A DNA stretch of 64,000 nucleotides from Roseivirga spongicola (GTDB lineage Bacteria; Bacteroidota; Bacteroidia; Cytophagales; Cyclobacteriaceae), in the NCBI RefSeq assembly GCF_001592965.1, contig NZ_LRPC01000001.1:620001-684000 (forward strand). Direction: 5' to 3'. The notes below the pieces were generated by a model that was not told the origin of the DNA, ran no database searches, and was given only the letters and a program-made list of their open reading frames with translations. This document shows, piece after piece, positions 27,688-37,183 of the stretch. How positions within the stretch are numbered: the stretch's first letter is position 1; the number at the start of each line of letters is the position of its first letter. The position numbers were made by a program, and so were the translations under genes.

Positions 27688-28821
27688 TTAATTGCTTTTG
27701 GCTCTTGCAATTTGGGCAATGGAAAGCGATAAATCAAGAAAGAGAATTTTCGGGTTGGCATTCCGTTCAATATGGTATTGTGCCTCATCGAACTGAGGGG
27801 ATATTCTAGCAATTTTCTCAGGCACAAAAACACTCGCGAACTTTTCTATAAAACCACGCTCCTGATCTGGTAACCTTGAAATTGAAGATGAATCTACGCC
27901 TTGCAGCAAAGTTTCTCGCATGTAGTTACTAGCAATACCCATTAGCCCCACCTGAAACTCTTTTCCCTTCTTTTGAAAATCATCAGCCTGCTTAATGAGC
28001 CCTTCAAAGTTGAAAGTAAAACACTGTCTCATCCAGTCTTTGAAATAATCATTGGCCTCATTACCTGTGCCATCAATTTCTGCCAAGGCCTTTCTTAAGC
28101 TACCATTTGCTCGATAGGCTATCTGGTCTATTTCTGCTGCTGAAAGAGCGCTTTTTTCTGTGAGAACAGACTTAACATCTTCATCTTCGAAAGAAGGTAC
28201 CCTAAGTTGCTGAGCTCTGGAAAGTATAGTAGTTAGGAGCTTATTTGAATCGTTAGAAACCAGAATGAAAATGGTGTTTTCGGGTGGCTCTTCTAATATT
28301 TTTAGAATTCCGTTGGCAGCATTAACATTCATTAATTCAGGCTGCCAAATGATCATTACCTTATACTTTCCCTCAAAAGACTTGAGTGAAAGAGCACGAA
28401 CAATATTTCTACTCTCTTGCCGAGGAATCATTAGTAGCTTGTTCTCCCAGCCAAAGTGATTACTCCAATCGGTCACATTTCCGTAAGGCGTTTGAGAAAG
28501 AAAACCTCTCCACTCTACCAAAAATTTATCGCTAGTAGCATCTTCTCTCTTAAATTTTGGGGTGGCTGCCGAAGGAAAAACGAAGTTAACATCTGGGTGA
28601 ATGTATTTGCTGTTCTTTTCACAGCTAGCACATACACCACAAGCATCGGTATCAGTTGGGTTTTCGCAGTTAAGGTAAGTCGAAAAAGCCAAGGCCATTG
28701 CCAAATTGGCCGAACCTTCTGCACCAACGAATAGCTGAGCATGGGCCACATGATTACCCTTTACCGCCTCTATGAGTTGGCTCTTAGTGTTTTCTAATCC
28801 CGGAATATCCTGAAACCTCAT
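27688..28821 (-). CDS. holB: DNA polymerase III delta-prime subunit
   Basis: 377 residues. It is a clamp-loader subunit of the replicative polymerase. The zinc module has C52, C61, C64 and C67 (CX8CX2CX2C), as in delta-prime and tau/gamma. The nucleotide-binding loop is degenerate (GAEGSANL, no Lys-Thr), normal for delta-prime, which does not hydrolyse ATP. Later segments LMNVNAANGILKILEEPPENT and LTTILSRAQQLRVPSF match the SRC-type sensor region. It overlaps the GlmU-like gene by ATGA. Confidence 0.93.
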   Translation of the reverse strand: MRFQDIPGLENTKSQLIEAVKGNHVAHAQLFVGAEGSANLAMALAFSTYLNCENPTDTDACGVCASCEKNSKYIHPDVNFVFPSAATPKFKREDATSDKFLVEWRGFLSQTPYGNVTDWSNHFGWENKLLMIPRQESRNIVRALSLKSFEGKYKVMIIWQPELMNVNAANGILKILEEPPENTIFILVSNDSNKLLTTILSRAQQLRVPSFEDEDVKSVLTEKSALSAAEIDQIAYRANGSLRKALAEIDGTGNEANDYFKDWMRQCFTFNFEGLIKQADDFQKKGKEFQVGLMGIASNYMRETLLQGVDSSSISRLPDQERGFIEKFASVFVPEKIARISPQFDEAQYHIERNANPKILFLDLSLSIAQIARAKSN

Positions 28822-29972
28822 GCTTTATCCCAAATTCTATATTGAGCAGTTTCATTATATACATGCTGAATAATGTCTTGCTCTACCCGATCATAATCTT
28901 TGCTTCTACGCTGCATTACTGCCTGCGCTACCTCAGCAAATTTTCTAAGCTGAAAGGTAACAAAACCATTCGCTCCGCCCCATGAGAATGAAGGAACAAA
29001 ATTTCTTGGGTAACCCGCTCCGAAAATATTAGCACCTACGCCAACCACAGTGCCAGTATTGAACATGGTATTGATTCCACACTTGGAATGGTCGCCCATC
29101 ATTAGGCCACAGAACTGCAAACCAGTATTGGCAAATCTTCCAGAAGCATAATCCCAGAGCTTCACCATTGCGTAGTTATTCTTAAGGTTAGAGGTATTGG
29201 TGTCGGCACCAAGGTTACACCATTCACCCAAAACAGAGTTACCCATGTAGCCATCGTGCCCCTTGTTGGAGTAGCCAAAAACTACTGAGTTGCCAATTTC
29301 ACCACCAACTTTAGAGAAAGGACCAATGGTAGTATCACCTTTTATTTTCGCTCCCATATTCAAATGAGCACTCTCGCAAAGTGCAAAGGCTCCGCTTATA
29401 ATGGCACCTTCATGCACTTGAGCATTTTTGCCAATGTAAACAGGCCCACCTTCAGCATTGATAATGGCGGCTCTAATGCTCGCACCTTCTTCAATGAATA
29501 GATTCTCCTTGCCATACACAATGGTGTGCGGATCAGTAATTTCTTGTGATGTTCTGCCCGCAGTCAGCAGCTGAAAATCAGCGATTATCTCACCTCTATT
29601 TTCTTTGAAAATGTCCCAAGTATGTTCAATAAGCGTGAATTCGCCAGAAAATGCGATTGTTTTACCTCCACCTGAATGTCGGGCTAAAACTGTATCACCA
29701 GAAACAAGTTCCTCTCCCGCTTTTAGCACTTTGATAGCATCTACCAAACCACTGTTAGGGCAAAGAGCACCATTAATTTCTAGTGAAGCGTCACTCTTTG
29801 CGTATTTGGTTTGAAGGTAGTCTTGGGTAGAAAAGCCACAATTGAACCCACGCTTAGCCCACTTTTCAGTGATGGTAAGAATACCAACCCTAATTTCTGC
29901 GACTGGGCGAGTAAATGTGAATGGCAGTAATTGTGTTCTTATTTCGGGGGAATCGAAAAGCGCAATATCCAT
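28818..29972 (-). CDS. GlmU-like sugar nucleotidyltransferase with left-handed beta-helix
   Basis: 384 residues from the ATG at 29972 (MDIALFDSPEIR). The longer frame begins at 29996 inside the rpmE2 terminator stem, so I reject it. The N-terminal ~120 residues are a divergent nucleotidyltransferase domain lacking a clear GxG signature. From ~150 on, hexapeptide repeats (VYIGKNAQVHEGAIISG, AHLNMGAKIKGDTTIG, NTGTVVGVGANIFG) form a left-handed beta-helix as in acyltransferases of the GlmU group. The exact substrate is not known. It is the first gene of the compact run that continues through holB, rimK and hemC. Confidence 0.82.
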   Translation of the reverse strand: MDIALFDSPEIRTQLLPFTFTRPVAEIRVGILTITEKWAKRGFNCGFSTQDYLQTKYAKSDASLEINGALCPNSGLVDAIKVLKAGEELVSGDTVLARHSGGGKTIAFSGEFTLIEHTWDIFKENRGEIIADFQLLTAGRTSQEITDPHTIVYGKENLFIEEGASIRAAIINAEGGPVYIGKNAQVHEGAIISGAFALCESAHLNMGAKIKGDTTIGPFSKVGGEIGNSVVFGYSNKGHDGYMGNSVLGEWCNLGADTNTSNLKNNYAMVKLWDYASGRFANTGLQFCGLMMGDHSKCGINTMFNTGTVVGVGANIFGAGYPRNFVPSFSWGGANGFVTFQLRKFAEVAQAVMQRRSKDYDRVEQDIIQHVYNETAQYRIWDKA

Positions 29973-29983
29973 GCACAAAAATA

Positions 29984-30014
29984 AAAAAGTCTCCATCTGA
30001 AAAAATGGAGACTT
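29984..30014 (-). terminator. intrinsic terminator after rpmE2
   Basis: A 10-bp stem pairs 29987-29996 with 30005-30014 (AAGTCTCCAT/ATGGAGACTT) around an 8-nt loop. It is followed on the minus strand by TTTT-rich sequence. It stands 31 nt beyond the rpmE2 stop and just upstream of the GlmU-like start. Confidence 0.75.
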
Positions 30015-30044
30015 AGATAATGTCTTAAAGTATTTTTAAGCTGA

Positions 30045-30287
30045 TTACTTTTTGTAACGTCTGTTGAATTTCTCAACACGTCCTGCAGTATCAACAAATA
30101 GTTTCTTACCAGTGTAGAAAGGGTGTGATGCAGAAGAAACTTCCACTTTAATCACAGGGTAAGAATTACCATCTTCCCACTCAATGGTTTCACTAGAAGT
30201 CATAGTTGACTTAGTTAAGAATTTGTGCTCACTTGAAGTATCGTAAAATACAACTGTGTTATAATCAGGATGAATGTCTTTCTTCAT
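30045..30287 (-). CDS. rpmE2: 50S ribosomal protein L31, type B
   Basis: 80 residues starting [16 protein letters not shown], the L31 signature, and ending [20 protein letters not shown]. There are no cysteines at all, so this is the zinc-independent type B form rather than the zinc-ribbon form. It is monocistronic: a very good promoter lies upstream and a terminator downstream. Confidence 0.97.
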   Translation of the reverse strand: MKKDIHPDYNTVVFYDTSSEHKFLTKSTMTSSETIEWEDGNSYPVIKVEVSSASHPFYTGKKLFVDTAGRVEKFNRRYKK

Positions 30288-30321
30288 GGCGTCTAAATTA
30301 TATCTCCCTCAAAAAGGACTG

Positions 30322-30353
30322 CAAATGTAGTGACTTTCGTTAAACCACACAAA
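30322..30353 (-). promoter_or_regulatory. promoter of rpmE2 (Bacteroidota type)
   Basis: On the minus strand: TTTG (30353-30350), a 20-nt spacer, then TACATTTG (30329-30322). This is an exact match to TTTG-N19-21-TAnnTTTG. The expected transcript start is near 30315, leaving a leader of about 28 nt. Confidence 0.75.
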
Positions 30354-30447
30354 CATCTTTCTTTTATAATTAAATAAAAATCAATGAATTGAGTTTTTTC
30401 TATCGCTCTAGCCTCAGTAACTATTATCTTCACCTTGAATTTCAACT

Positions 30448-32109
30448 ATGAAAAAGCTATTCATCGCCACGCTATTGGGCTTTCTGCTCTTCGATCTGCA
30501 AGCTCAAAACACTTTCATTCCTTATAACAGAGACTATTATCATTTAATAGACAGGTTTCAGATTATGTACACCAGCAAAGATAATTTGCTGCAAACCACA
30601 TTGAAACCCATTAGAAGAGCTTCGCTATCGAACTTTCTATTAAACATTGAAGGAGAATATGAGGGCATGTCTGAGCTAGACAAGTTCAACTATGAATTCC
30701 TTATGAATGACAACTGGTATAACACCAAGTCGAAATTCAATGACAACCCAAAAAGCTGGTGGGACTTAATGTACGAGCGAAAGTCTGACTTTTATGTGTA
30801 TAAAACGGATGACTTTGTTCTGAGAATAAACCCAGCCCTCACTTTTTCTGGAGGAAAAGGTAGCGATGAAGACCAGGTTTTATATACCAACACCAGGGGA
30901 GCAGAAATTCAGGGCGAGATAGATGGAAAGATTGGTTTCTACTCCATGCTTTCTACTACTCAGGCAAGGTTTCCTATGTATGTCCATGACTTCATAAGAA
31001 CCAACCGAGCTTTCCCGAATGAAGGATTCTGGAAAGACGGTGAAGGAAACAGCAGAACGTGGGATTTCTTCCATGCCCGAGGTTATTTGACCTTCAACCT
31101 AACCAAAAGCATTAATGTGCAAACCGGGTACGACAAGCATTTTATGGGAAATGGAATGCGTTCTTTGATGCTTTCCGACTTCTCTAGCCCAATGCTTTTC
31201 GGGAAAATCACCACTCAATTGGGCCCTTTTAGACTTACTAATCTGTTTGCTGAGCTAACGGAAGACATTGAGTTTGCGGGTCAAAACCCAGGAGATGGAA
31301 AGTACCCGAAGAAGTTCTTAGCCTCACACAGAATTGATGTGAGCATTCTGCCCAACCTAGAAGTAGGTTTGTTCGAGGCAATTATGGCCGATAGTGCCAA
31401 TATCAACTACTTCAACCCTGTAATTTTCTACAGGTCTATTGAGCAGCAACAAGGCAGCCCTGACAATACATTAATAGGTATGGACTTTAAGCTGAACTTA
31501 AAGAAGCAATACCAGATTTATGGACAGTTTATCTTCGATGAGTTTGTCATTAGCGAACTCAGATCCGGTGGAAGCTGGAGAAACAAGTTTGGTGTGCAAT
31601 TAGGTGGTAAATATCTCAATGCGTTCAATATTTCAAATCTCGATCTTCAGGCAGAGTTCAACGTAGCTAGGCCTTACCTCTATGCTTATGAAAGACCAGC
31701 CCTTAGTTTTTCTAACTACAGAAACCCTCTCGCACATCCTATGGGAGCTAATCTTAAAGAACTTGCACTAGTGGGTAGATACCAGCCAATTCCTAAGCTT
31801 TTTGTGACAGGCAAACTTATTCGTACTCAGTATGGGGAAGACGAAAATGGAATAAATTATGGTGGAAATGTTTTGAGCGACACAGATAACAGAGTCCAAA
31901 ATGGTGACTTTGAAATCGGCCAAGGAGTGGCAACCACCAATACTTATTTGGAACTAACCGGAAGCTACATGCTGTTGCACAACGTGTTCTTAGACTGGAA
32001 AAACATCTACAGAAAGAAAGATAGCGAGATTGATGCACGCTCGGCCAGCAGCTTTATGACCATGCTTTCTTTACGCTGGAACCTTCCGCAAAGAGAGCAC
32101 GAATTCTAA
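30448..32109 (+). CDS. RemB/Wzi-like outer-membrane beta-barrel protein
   Basis: 553 residues with a signal peptide (cleavage after DLQAQ, residue 20). The rest alternates in a way typical of a beta-barrel, with many aromatic-ended strands (GKIGFYSMLSTTQARF, INVQTGYDKHFMGNGMRSL, YQIYGQFIFDEFVI). The YDKHFMGNG...LLLSDF-type segment is what I associate with RemB, a gliding-associated protein of Flavobacterium, and with capsule-assembly Wzi-like barrels. Either a surface-polysaccharide or a motility-linked role is possible. It is followed after 40 nt by an ABC exporter and then gmhA, which fits envelope biogenesis. Confidence 0.6.
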   Translation: MKKLFIATLLGFLLFDLQAQNTFIPYNRDYYHLIDRFQIMYTSKDNLLQTTLKPIRRASLSNFLLNIEGEYEGMSELDKFNYEFLMNDNWYNTKSKFNDNPKSWWDLMYERKSDFYVYKTDDFVLRINPALTFSGGKGSDEDQVLYTNTRGAEIQGEIDGKIGFYSMLSTTQARFPMYVHDFIRTNRAFPNEGFWKDGEGNSRTWDFFHARGYLTFNLTKSINVQTGYDKHFMGNGMRSLMLSDFSSPMLFGKITTQLGPFRLTNLFAELTEDIEFAGQNPGDGKYPKKFLASHRIDVSILPNLEVGLFEAIMADSANINYFNPVIFYRSIEQQQGSPDNTLIGMDFKLNLKKQYQIYGQFIFDEFVISELRSGGSWRNKFGVQLGGKYLNAFNISNLDLQAEFNVARPYLYAYERPALSFSNYRNPLAHPMGANLKELALVGRYQPIPKLFVTGKLIRTQYGEDENGINYGGNVLSDTDNRVQNGDFEIGQGVATTNTYLELTGSYMLLHNVFLDWKNIYRKKDSEIDARSASSFMTMLSLRWNLPQREHEF

Positions 32110-32149
32110 ACAAAGCTTTTATTTACATAACTTGCCAGCCGATTAACTC

Positions 32150-33982
32150 ATGAGTACATACGGTCGGATAATTTCATTTGCTAAACCTTACCACAGGTAT
32201 TTCCCGCAATACATAGTTTTTGCCCTTTTAGCGATCATTTTTGGACTGTTAAACCTGGCCCTTTTAGAGCCGTTGTTTACAGTAATTTTCGAAACTAAAA
32301 CAAAGGAGGAACTTGCAGAACTTGCTTCAGTTGGGGAGTTCAGTTTTAGTGGATCTTATTTCAAGGGTCTATTCTATCAAAAATTGATTGAAATAAGAGA
32401 GAGCTACGGAAAGAGCCGAATGCTCATTTATGTAAGTGCTGTAATTGGTACTTCTGCACTTTTATCCAATCTCTTTACCTATCTCTCAAATGTTCTAATG
32501 GGTTATTTGAGAGCTGAGGTTGTTCAAAAACTTAGAAACAAGGTATTCGGTAATACAACAAATCTTCACCTTGGCTTCTTTGCCGGAGAAAGAAAGGGAG
32601 ACATTATGTCTCGAATGACTAACGATGTTCAGGAAATTGAGGTAACTCTTGTTAGTTCCATTAAAGTCTTCTTTAGAGAACCTGCCACAATTATTGTCTA
32701 TCTAACGTTTCTGTTTTTCACCTCTGTAAAACTCACGCTTTTTACTTTGATATTCTTCCCTGTAATGGGAACTATTATTTCAGAGCTTGTCAAAAGACTG
32801 AAGAAAAAAGCCATTTTAAGTCAGGAATCTTTGGGTCGAATAGTTAACCTAATGGATGAGGTTTTTGGTGGTATGAGGGTAGTTAAAGCTTTCAATGCTA
32901 AGGATTACATTAATGATCTTTTCAACAAAGAAACCAACCAATACAAGAAGATCAGCATGTCGATGTCTCGGAAAAACGAACTTGCATCTCCGGTTTCCCA
33001 GTTTCTTGGAATAATTGTGGTGGCAACTCTTTTAGTTGTTGGTGGTAACTTAGTATTGAGCCCAGAAGATGATCTTCAGCCTGAGGAACTATTCACCTAT
33101 CTTATAGTCTTCAGCCAGATTTTGAATCCTGCCAAGAGTATTTCTCAAAGCATCAGTAACATTCAGCGCGGCCTTGCTTCTGCAGAAAGAATATTCAAGC
33201 TGATTGACGAAAAGCCAAAAATCGAAGATGTACCAAACCCAGTTCTAGTCGAAGAATTTAAGAACTCCATCAGCTTCAACAATGTGAGTTTTACTTATGA
33301 GAAGGAACCTGTTTTGCAGAACATCAATCTGGAGGTTAAGAAAGGTGAAACAGTTGCTTTGGTAGGTTCTTCCGGAGCAGGAAAATCTACTTTAGCCGAT
33401 TTGATTCCAAGATTCTATGATCCTACTGAGGGAACAATCAATATCGATGGCACTTCAACCAAAGACATTCAAATTAACTCTCTGAGAGATTTAATGGGTA
33501 TAGTGACTCAAGAGTCTATTCTATTTAATGATACTGTGGCCAGCAACATTGCCTTTGCCATGCCTCATGCTAAGGAAGAAGACATTATTCAGGCCGCTAA
33601 AATTGCCAATGCGCACGACTTCATCAAGGAATTGGAGCATGGCTACCAAACCAACATTGGAGAGCGTGGTGGCAAGCTTTCAGGAGGACAAAGACAAAGA
33701 ATCAGCATAGCCAGAGCTATAATGAAAAACCCTCCAATTCTGATTCTAGATGAAGCCACCTCTGCCCTAGATACCGAATCAGAAAAGCTGGTTCAGGAAG
33801 CCTTGAGCAACCTAATGAAAAACAGAACTTCTGTGGTAATTGCCCACCGCCTGAGCACCATTCAGCATGCCGATAAAATTGTAGTAATGGATAAAGGCCG
33901 TATTGTTGAACAAGGCACTCACGAAGAACTTTTAAAACTGGGAGGCATTTATCACAAGCTGATTCACATGCAATCAGTTTAG
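32150..33982 (+). CDS. ABC exporter, fused permease and ATPase (MsbA-like)
   Basis: 610 residues. The N-terminal half has six TM segments of the type I exporter fold; the C-terminal half is the ATPase. Walker A is GSSGAGKST from G406. The signature is LSGGQRQR, Walker [13 protein letters not shown], and the switch histidine is in VIAHRLSTI. Half-transporters of this kind work as homodimers and flip lipids, lipid A precursors or drugs. The neighbours (outer-membrane barrel before, gmhA after) suggest an envelope substrate, but the family is too broad to name it. Confidence 0.9.
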   Translation: MSTYGRIISFAKPYHRYFPQYIVFALLAIIFGLLNLALLEPLFTVIFETKTKEELAELASVGEFSFSGSYFKGLFYQKLIEIRESYGKSRMLIYVSAVIGTSALLSNLFTYLSNVLMGYLRAEVVQKLRNKVFGNTTNLHLGFFAGERKGDIMSRMTNDVQEIEVTLVSSIKVFFREPATIIVYLTFLFFTSVKLTLFTLIFFPVMGTIISELVKRLKKKAILSQESLGRIVNLMDEVFGGMRVVKAFNAKDYINDLFNKETNQYKKISMSMSRKNELASPVSQFLGIIVVATLLVVGGNLVLSPEDDLQPEELFTYLIVFSQILNPAKSISQSISNIQRGLASAERIFKLIDEKPKIEDVPNPVLVEEFKNSISFNNVSFTYEKEPVLQNINLEVKKGETVALVGSSGAGKSTLADLIPRFYDPTEGTINIDGTSTKDIQINSLRDLMGIVTQESILFNDTVASNIAFAMPHAKEEDIIQAAKIANAHDFIKELEHGYQTNIGERGGKLSGGQRQRISIARAIMKNPPILILDEATSALDTESEKLVQEALSNLMKNRTSVVIAHRLSTIQHADKIVVMDKGRIVEQGTHEELLKLGGIYHKLIHMQSV

Positions 33983-34046
33983 ATTAATTCAAGTAATTTT
34001 TGGCTTATTATTCGCCAATTCGTTTTATTTATTCTACTCAAACCAA

Positions 34047-34634
34047 ATGGAGAACCAAGACCTTATTCTTAACGAGTTAAAAGAAGCTGCTAAAGTATTA
34101 GATCAGTTTCTCTCTAACGATGCCAATATTCAAGCTATTAATGATGCTGCTATGCTAATGGCCGATGCCATAAATGCCGGCAACAAACTGTTTAGCTGCG
34201 GTAATGGAGGTTCTCATTGCGATGCCATGCACTTTGCTGAAGAACTTACCGGAAGGTACAGAGAAGACAGAAAAGCATTGCCAGCCATTGCCATTTCAGA
34301 CCCAAGCCACATTTCATGTGTTTCTAACGACTTTGGTTACGATGCTATTTTCTCAAGATATATTGAAGGGCTAGGAAAAGAAGGCGATGTATTGGTAGGC
34401 ATAAGCACCAGCGGAAACTCAAACAATATTTTGAGAGCTGCAGCCATGGCCAAGCAAAAGAAAATGAAGGTGGTAGCCTTTACAGGCAAAAATGGCGGTG
34501 AGTTAGCGGAATTAGCCGATGTTGAAATCCGTGTTCCGCACTTTGGCTATGCCGATAGAATTCAGGAAATACACATCAAGGTGATTCACATCATCATTCA
34601 ATTAATAGAAAAACACACAATTGGAACTGTCTAA
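34047..34634 (+). CDS. gmhA: D-sedoheptulose-7-phosphate isomerase
   Basis: 195 residues with a SIS fold. It makes D-glycero-D-manno-heptose 7-phosphate, the first step to the heptose of lipopolysaccharide or S-layer glycans. Family segments include [51 protein letters not shown] and the zinc/substrate histidines in [14 protein letters not shown]. Heptose kinase and adenylyltransferase genes are not adjacent. The end overlaps the next gene by 14 nt. Confidence 0.93.
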   Translation: MENQDLILNELKEAAKVLDQFLSNDANIQAINDAAMLMADAINAGNKLFSCGNGGSHCDAMHFAEELTGRYREDRKALPAIAISDPSHISCVSNDFGYDAIFSRYIEGLGKEGDVLVGISTSGNSNNILRAAAMAKQKKMKVVAFTGKNGGELAELADVEIRVPHFGYADRIQEIHIKVIHIIIQLIEKHTIGTV

Positions 34635-36159
34635 AGGATATGGAAGTGCAGTATTTGGCGTAGATGCGCAAATAATTACTATTGAAGTCAACATTGTTGA
34701 TGGAACCAAATTTTGGCTTTCTGGTCTGCCCGATAGTGCCGTAAAGGAAAGTGAGCACCGCATTGAGTCGGTATTCAAGTATTTTGAGTACCGAATGCCT
34801 CGCAAGAAGGTGGTGGTGAATATGGCTCCGGCCGATATCCGTAAAGAAGGTTCTTCCTATGACTTACCCATTGCTCTAGGCGTACTCAAATCATCGGGCC
34901 AAATCATTGCCGATGATTTAGAGAAGTATGTCATCATGGGTGAATTGGCCTTAGACGGAACACTTCGTCCAATCAAAGGCGCTTTACCCATTGCCATTGA
35001 AGCTAGAAAGAATGGATTCAAAGGTTTTATACTTCCTTTGGAGAATGCCAACGAAGCCGCCATTGTCAATAACTTAGACATTATTGGAGTTACCAATTTG
35101 GTGGAAGCGATTGAGTTTTTGGATGGCTCCAGACCAATTGAACCGATTACCTATGATACTCGTGAGCACTTCTTCAACCACCTGAACGACTATGAAGCTG
35201 ATTTTGCACACGTTCAGGGTCAGGAGAATATAAAACGAGCGCTAGAAATTGCTGCCGCTGGCGGACACAATGTGATCATGATTGGCCCTCCTGGAGCCGG
35301 TAAAACCATGCTTGCCAAAAGGCTTCCGTCTATTCTTCCTCCACTTAGTTTGCAGGAAGCTTTGGAGACCACTAAGATTCATAGTGTAGCTGGAAAACTA
35401 GGTTCTAATGCTCAACTGATCACTAAAAGACCTTATAGAAGCCCTCACCATACGGTTTCAGATGTGGCTTTAGTTGGTGGAGGTGGCGTTCCACAGCCTG
35501 GTGAAATTTCTTTATCTCATAACGGGGTGTTATTTCTTGATGAGCTTCCAGAGTTTAAAAGAACTGTATTGGAAGTTATGCGTCAGCCTTTAGAGGAACG
35601 CAGAGTGACCATCAGCCGAGCAAAACTTTCGGTAGACTTTCCTGCCAATTTTATGCTCATCGCTAGCATGAATCCATGCCCATGCGGTTATTACAATCAC
35701 CCAGAAAAAGAATGCGTTTGTGGTTCAGGACAAGTGCAGCGGTACCTGAACAAAGTAAGTGGACCTCTTTTAGATCGAATCGATTTGCATGTGGAAGTAA
35801 CTCCTGTTTCATTCGATGAGATGACTCAGAACCGAAAGGCGGAAAGCAGCGAAGTAATTCGTGAAAGAGTAATCTCCGCAAGAAAAATTCAGCAAGAGCG
35901 ATTTAAAACTGAAGGCATTCATTCCAATGCCATGATGGGCAGCCAAATGGTAAAAGAGCTTTGTCAGATTAACGAAGCAGGAAAAACACTACTCAAAACT
36001 GCTATGGAAAGGCTCGGACTTTCTGCCAGAGCTTATGATAGAATCCTTAAGGTTAGTAGAACCATTGCCGACCTTGATGGCAAAGAGAACATTGGCATTG
36101 AACACTTAGCCGAAGCTATTCAATACCGCAGCCTCGACAGAGAAGGCTGGGCGGGGTAG
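34621..36159 (+). CDS. comM: ComM/YifB-family Mg-chelatase-like AAA+ ATPase
   Basis: 512 residues. Members promote branch migration during natural transformation and recombination. The order is an N-terminal Lon-protease-like domain (~1-180, [21 protein letters not shown]), then the Mg-chelatase ATPase with Walker A GPPGAGKT (from G222) and Walker [12 protein letters not shown], then a C-terminal helical domain. Cysteines in [19 protein letters not shown] form the family's zinc-like cluster. The start is TTG at 34621; no better in-frame start fits the usual N-terminus ([12 protein letters not shown]). It overlaps gmhA. Confidence 0.92.
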   Translation: MELSKGYGSAVFGVDAQIITIEVNIVDGTKFWLSGLPDSAVKESEHRIESVFKYFEYRMPRKKVVVNMAPADIRKEGSSYDLPIALGVLKSSGQIIADDLEKYVIMGELALDGTLRPIKGALPIAIEARKNGFKGFILPLENANEAAIVNNLDIIGVTNLVEAIEFLDGSRPIEPITYDTREHFFNHLNDYEADFAHVQGQENIKRALEIAAAGGHNVIMIGPPGAGKTMLAKRLPSILPPLSLQEALETTKIHSVAGKLGSNAQLITKRPYRSPHHTVSDVALVGGGGVPQPGEISLSHNGVLFLDELPEFKRTVLEVMRQPLEERRVTISRAKLSVDFPANFMLIASMNPCPCGYYNHPEKECVCGSGQVQRYLNKVSGPLLDRIDLHVEVTPVSFDEMTQNRKAESSEVIRERVISARKIQQERFKTEGIHSNAMMGSQMVKELCQINEAGKTLLKTAMERLGLSARAYDRILKVSRTIADLDGKENIGIEHLAEAIQYRSLDREGWAG

Positions 36160-36289
36160 TCTACCCTCTATTTACCCAAACCCTAAAGGGGATCTAGTGA
36201 TTTTCGAACTTATTACCCTGCAAGGTTGGGGTAAGATAAGATCGAAAATCTGCCTTTATCGTATTAACTTGGGTTCTAAACCTCTAGAT

Positions 36290-37183
36290 ATGAAATTCGG
36301 AAGCGTCTCCAACCCAGAAGAAATAGATTTTACTTTACCGAAAGATCATTCGGGAACTGCCTCTGTTCTAAAAAAATCAGACTTTAAAGGTAAGCCTGCT
36401 GTTTACGTTGGCTGCGCGAAATGGAATCGTTCCGATTTGAAAGGGTTCTATCCAAGAGGCACTAAGGATGAGCTGACCTACTATGCTACTCAGTTCAATA
36501 GCATTGAGTTGAACGCGACTTTTTATAATTTCTATAACAAGGAGCAGTACAAAGGATGGGCAGATAAAACTCCAGATGACTTTAAATTCTTTCCGAAGAT
36601 AAATCAGATGATCAGCCATATGAAAAGGCTGAATGACGTAGGTCATTATACCGAAGAATATGTTCATGCATTAGCAGGTCTAGAAGAGAAGTTAGGAATG
36701 GTTTTCCTCCAGCTTCACAACAATTTCGCGCCCAAGAACTTTGACAGACTGGAGAAATACCTGACTGAATTTCCAAAGGGAATTCCTCTGGCTGTAGAAG
36801 TGCGCCATACCGATTGGTTGAATGATCCAGAAGTAGCGGATTCATTCTACAAGCTTTTAGAGGAGAATAATGTGACGAATATCATTACTGATACCGCTGG
36901 CCGAAGAGACCTGCTACACATGCGCCTAACCACACCAGACATTTTCATCCGCTATGTGGGTGCCAATCACGATTCTGACTACACTCGTTTAGACGACTGG
37001 TTGGAGCGCATTAAAAGCTGGGTTGAAATTGGCGGCTTGAGAAATATCTACTTCTTCGTTCATCAGAATCTTGAAAAAGCGTCTCCATTACTTTCTGGCT
37101 ACTTCATTAAAAAGCTGAACGAGGAGTTAGGATATGATTTACATATCCCTGAAACACAAAGCACTCAAACGAACCTTTTCTGA
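36290..37183 (+). CDS. DUF72 domain protein (YecE-like)
   Basis: 297 residues from the ATG at 36290 (MKFGSVSNPEEID). The longer frame from 36197 would add 31 residues unlike the family, including intergenic-looking sequence. DUF72 proteins have a TIM-barrel fold and unknown function. Landmarks are VYVGCAKWNRSDLKGFYP, FNSIELNATFYNFY, FPKINQMISH, AVEVRHTDWL and the closing YFFVHQNLEKASP. Its stop codon directly abuts the stop codon of acs on the other strand. Confidence 0.88.
   Translation: MKFGSVSNPEEIDFTLPKDHSGTASVLKKSDFKGKPAVYVGCAKWNRSDLKGFYPRGTKDELTYYATQFNSIELNATFYNFYNKEQYKGWADKTPDDFKFFPKINQMISHMKRLNDVGHYTEEYVHALAGLEEKLGMVFLQLHNNFAPKNFDRLEKYLTEFPKGIPLAVEVRHTDWLNDPEVADSFYKLLEENNVTNIITDTAGRRDLLHMRLTTPDIFIRYVGANHDSDYTRLDDWLERIKSWVEIGGLRNIYFFVHQNLEKASPLLSGYFIKKLNEELGYDLHIPETQSTQTNLF

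Noticed and set aside
29973-29996. Longer N-terminus for the GlmU-like protein
   Set aside because: It begins inside the stem of the rpmE2 terminator, and MDIALFDSPEIR is the natural opening.
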